Assembly (NCBI GenBank): GCA_016744275.1
Contig: JADGEP010000065.1
Location: 1 to 8,228, forward strand
Direction: 5' to 3'
DNA: 8,228 bases
Source: Candidatus Krumholzibacteriia bacterium
GTDB taxonomy: Bacteria > Krumholzibacteriota > Krumholzibacteriia > LZORAL124-64-63
Shown here: positions 6,502-8,228 of the stretch, piece by piece
Position numbering within the stretch: position 1 is the first letter of the stretch
How the letters are laid out: the number at the start of each line of letters is the position of its first letter
Translations under genes and position numbers: made by a program
Notes under the pieces: model-generated
What the model saw: only the letters and a program-made list of their open reading frames with translations
The model's database searches: none
What the model was told of the DNA's origin: nothing

Positions 6502-6502
6502 A

Positions 6503-8228
6503 TTATTCAGGATATTGCGCTTCGAGGGCATCAGCTTCAGCGCTGCGTCCTTGGTCGCGCAGCATTCGTGCCAACGACGAGGCGGCCCAGATGGTTTCCT
6601 GGTTATCGGGGCCAAGGACTCGCGCACGCAACTCAAGGGCCTTGACGTACAGGGGCTCGGCCTCATTGACGCGGTCGGTGTCATGATAAAGCCGGGCCAG
6701 GTTGTACCAGCCGCGCGCCAGCTGGGGGTGGTCTGCGGGCAGCGTTTCTTCGCGAATGGAAAGCGATTCGTTCAGCAAGGCCTCCGACTCGGTAAAATCG
6801 CCACGCCGTTGCACCAGGAGCGCCAGATTGTTGCAGGTGCTGGCCACCGACGGATGCCGACTGCCCATTGCCTGGCGTTTGATGCGCAAGGATTCGCGAT
6901 AGTGCGGTTCGGCCTCCACGTCCCGCCCTTGTTTTTCGAGTATGGCCGCGAAGTTGTTTTCACCCCGGCCCACTTGGGGGTGGTCGGGTCCCAAGACGCG
7001 ACGCCAAATATCCAAGGCCTGCTTCAGGCGCGTTCCCGACTCTTCCATCTGCTCCAGACGGTATAGAGCCAGGCCCCAGTTACTCAAGAAATTGGCTCGT
7101 TGCGGACTGTTGCCGCTCGTCGAAATATCCAGCCTCAGCAGACTATCGGCACGTTCAAAATGGAGAACAGCTTCTTCGTTGCGCCTGTCCATACTGCATG
7201 CCGAAGCCATATTGCCCACAGCCAAGGCCAGATCTTGACGCGAATCCGGCCCGCCTTTTTCGTGCAGGGCAATGGAGTTCTCGAAACAGGCAAACGCTGT
7301 ATCGGGGCGCTCCAGTCCCAGCAGACTGGACCCCAGATTATTCCAGGATATGGCGAGCAGATGATGGTCTGGCTCCAAATGGCGGCGGCGCATCTGCAAA
7401 ACGTCATGGAACAGTTGGCTGGCGAGTTGCCACTCACCTTGGGCTTCGCGCAGACGCCCTAGGTTTTCGTTGAGCATGGCGATCTGCATCGAATCGACGG
7501 GTGCGTTGTTGGACATCAGTGCTTGGGCCTCGGTCAGGAGGCTGTCGGCCTGCCGATACAGACCGAGGTTGATATAGGCCGAGCCGATGGCGTGCAGCAT
7601 GGAAGCCCGCACCAGGGGTTGGTCCTGCAGGCTTCCCTGAATTTGTGCACGGCCGCGATCAAGCAATTGGCGTGCGGTGAGTGTATCGCCCGCGGCCAGC
7701 ATGGGGTCGGCGGCCTCGAACAATTTGACCATGAAAAGCGTGACCTGATCGCTGCGCTGAGCGGACATTCGGGCCACGTCGCGTTCACGTCCGGCCTCCT
7801 GTGCTTGCCAGTAGGTGCCGCCGAGGCCAGCCAGCAAGGCCATCAAGGTGATGGTCATGGCAAGAACCACCGCACGGTTGCGCCGCATGAATTTTCCGGC
7901 CCGATAGCTGAAGCGATCGGGTTGAGCCTCGACGGGCTTGCCGTCCAGCCAGCGACGCAAATCATCGGCCAGGTTGGCAGCAGATTCATACCGACGTGCG
8001 GGGTCTTTGGCCAGGGCGCGGGCCACGATCGTTTCGAGGTCTCCCCGCAGAACCCGGGACCGCGAACTCTGCTCGGCCACCTGACTGACCAGGGGGATTT
8101 CAGCCTCGCAAACCTGTTGCCGCATTTGCTGGTCGGTTTTGCCAGCTAATGATTGGGCCACTTTGCCGCCCAGGAGACGAAAAAGCACCAGGCCCATGGT
8201 GTAGAGCTCCGTAGCGGTGGTGGCGGCA
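6503..8228 (-). CDS. Transmembrane Ser/Thr protein kinase with TPR domain (5' end outside window)
   Basis: The frame is open to the right edge, so only the last 574 residues are seen. Counting from the internal Met at 8197, the piece starts in the kinase C-lobe. Thr-Thr-Ala-Thr-Glu-Leu-Tyr-Thr-Met-Gly, spanning the edge, matches the usual Thr-Thr-Ala-Thr-Asp-Val-Tyr-Ser-Leu-Gly of subdomain IX. RGDLETIVARALAKDPARRY (51-70) and the Ala-Asp-Asp-Leu-Arg-Arg stretch (77-82) are standard for subdomains X-XI of Hanks-type bacterial kinases. The ATP-binding and catalytic loops lie outside the window. One transmembrane helix (about 109-128) precedes a soluble part with nine TPR units starting near 197, 239, 281, 323, 367, 409, 451, 493 and 535. 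The LGPDHP-type linkers resemble kinesin-light-chain TPRs. The usual layout has the kinase in the cytoplasm and the TPR sensor across the membrane, binding protein partners. A beta-propeller lipoprotein gene follows downstream and might be functionally linked. The conserved Asp of subdomain IX is Glu here. Confidence 0.9.
   Translation of the reverse strand, partial: AATTATELYTMGLVLFRLLGGKVAQSLAGKTDQQMRQQVCEAEIPLVSQVAEQSSRSRVLRGDLETIVARALAKDPARRYESAANLADDLRRWLDGKPVEAQPDRFSYRAGKFMRRNRAVVLAMTITLMALLAGLGGTYWQAQEAGRERDVARMSAQRSDQVTLFMVKLFEAADPMLAAGDTLTARQLLDRGRAQIQGSLQDQPLVRASMLHAIGSAYINLGLYRQADSLLTEAQALMSNNAPVDSMQIAMLNENLGRLREAQGEWQLASQLFHDVLQMRRRHLEPDHHLLAISWNNLGSSLLGLERPDTAFACFENSIALHEKGGPDSRQDLALAVGNMASACSMDRRNEEAVLHFERADSLLRLDISTSGNSPQRANFLSNWGLALYRLEQMEESGTRLKQALDIWRRVLGPDHPQVGRGENNFAAILEKQGRDVEAEPHYRESLRIKRQAMGSRHPSVASTCNNLALLVQRRGDFTESEALLNESLSIREETLPADHPQLARGWYNLARLYHDTDRVNEAEPLYVKALELRARVLGPDNQETIWAASSLARMLRDQGRSAEADALEAQYPE
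6506..7609 (-). repeat. Nine tandem TPR units, 42-residue (126-bp) period
   Basis: This is a protein-level repeat within the kinase gene. Unit starts are spaced 42 residues in seven of eight steps; the remaining step (units 4 to 5) is 44. Each unit has the TPR core pattern Asn/Asn-Leu, then Gly or equivalent, then Ala-Glu-x-x-x, followed by an Arg-rich turn. Nucleotide identity between units is low by eye, so these are old repeats rather than recent duplications. Confidence 0.75.

Larger units (their letters stand above)
6331..6502 (-). other. Intergenic leader between kinase and lipoprotein genes
   Basis: This 172-nt gap is more AT-rich than its surroundings and holds no supported ORF. On the minus strand it contains a possible -10 element TAGAAT (6408-6413), but the matching -35 region is poor. 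The six-base arms CTGGCC (6395-6400) and GGCCAG (6425-6430) flank that element. The lipoprotein gene may therefore have its own promoter; the evidence is weak. Confidence 0.3.

Noticed and set aside
6331..6684. Upstream extension of the lipoprotein frame to 6684
   Set aside because: It would overlap the kinase gene end and place 118 residues before the lipoprotein signal. GGAGG plus ATG at 6330 is far better.
1..8228. Mobile elements, CRISPR, tRNA or phage genes
   Set aside because: No transposase motifs, terminal inverted repeats, regularly spaced direct repeats, cloverleaf-like segments or phage genes were seen on either strand.

Overview
The window is a bacterial chromosomal segment that is fairly GC-rich by eye. 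It comes from an organism with an outer membrane: two consecutive genes encode proteins ending in the aromatic C-terminal strand of outer-membrane beta-barrels, and a third encodes a lipoprotein. A large Ser/Thr kinase with a membrane span and kinesin-light-chain-type TPR repeats fits Gram-negative phyla rich in Hanks-type kinases, such as Myxococcota, Acidobacteriota, Gemmatimonadota or the Eisenbacteria/Krumholzibacteriota area. The phylum cannot be settled from this sequence alone. I see no mobile element, CRISPR array, tRNA or rRNA.

Layout, left half (plus strand, 1-3798). This is a compact operon: the 3' end of a beta-barrel gene; a 19-22 nt gap; a complete FadL/PorV-like outer-membrane protein gene (start 627); a one-base gap; then an exported two-domain metallophosphatase/5'-nucleotidase (start 1972). 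It ends in a strong hairpin terminator (3751-3797) capped by a GAAA tetraloop. One reading, which is inference, is an envelope module in which a secreted phosphoesterase releases small molecules and the barrels pass substrate or product across the outer membrane.

Middle (plus strand, 3875-5198). A single-gene unit encodes an AAA+ protein that matches only the second ATPase module (D2) of ClpA/ClpC/ClpB, without the N-domain and first ATPase module. It most likely starts at a GTG at 3875. It carries a Gly-Ile-Gly-Phe loop where ClpP-binding loops sit in ClpA/ClpX, and an extra segment of about 30 residues between the pore loop and Walker B. A second terminator (5163-5198) separates it from the convergent minus-strand genes.

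Right half (minus strand, 8228-5218). The 5'-truncated kinase gene (end of the kinase C-lobe, one transmembrane helix, then nine TPRs with an almost perfect 42-residue period) is followed after 172 nt by a seven-repeat YVTN-type beta-propeller lipoprotein. Five of its seven repeats carry a histidine at the same position, which could line the central channel.

Best candidates for something new: the D2-only ClpP-type unfoldase with its insertion; the histidine-ringed propeller lipoprotein; and the 5'-nucleotidase, which keeps the catalytic residues and the base-stacking aromatics but appears to lack residues that contact ribose in known family members.
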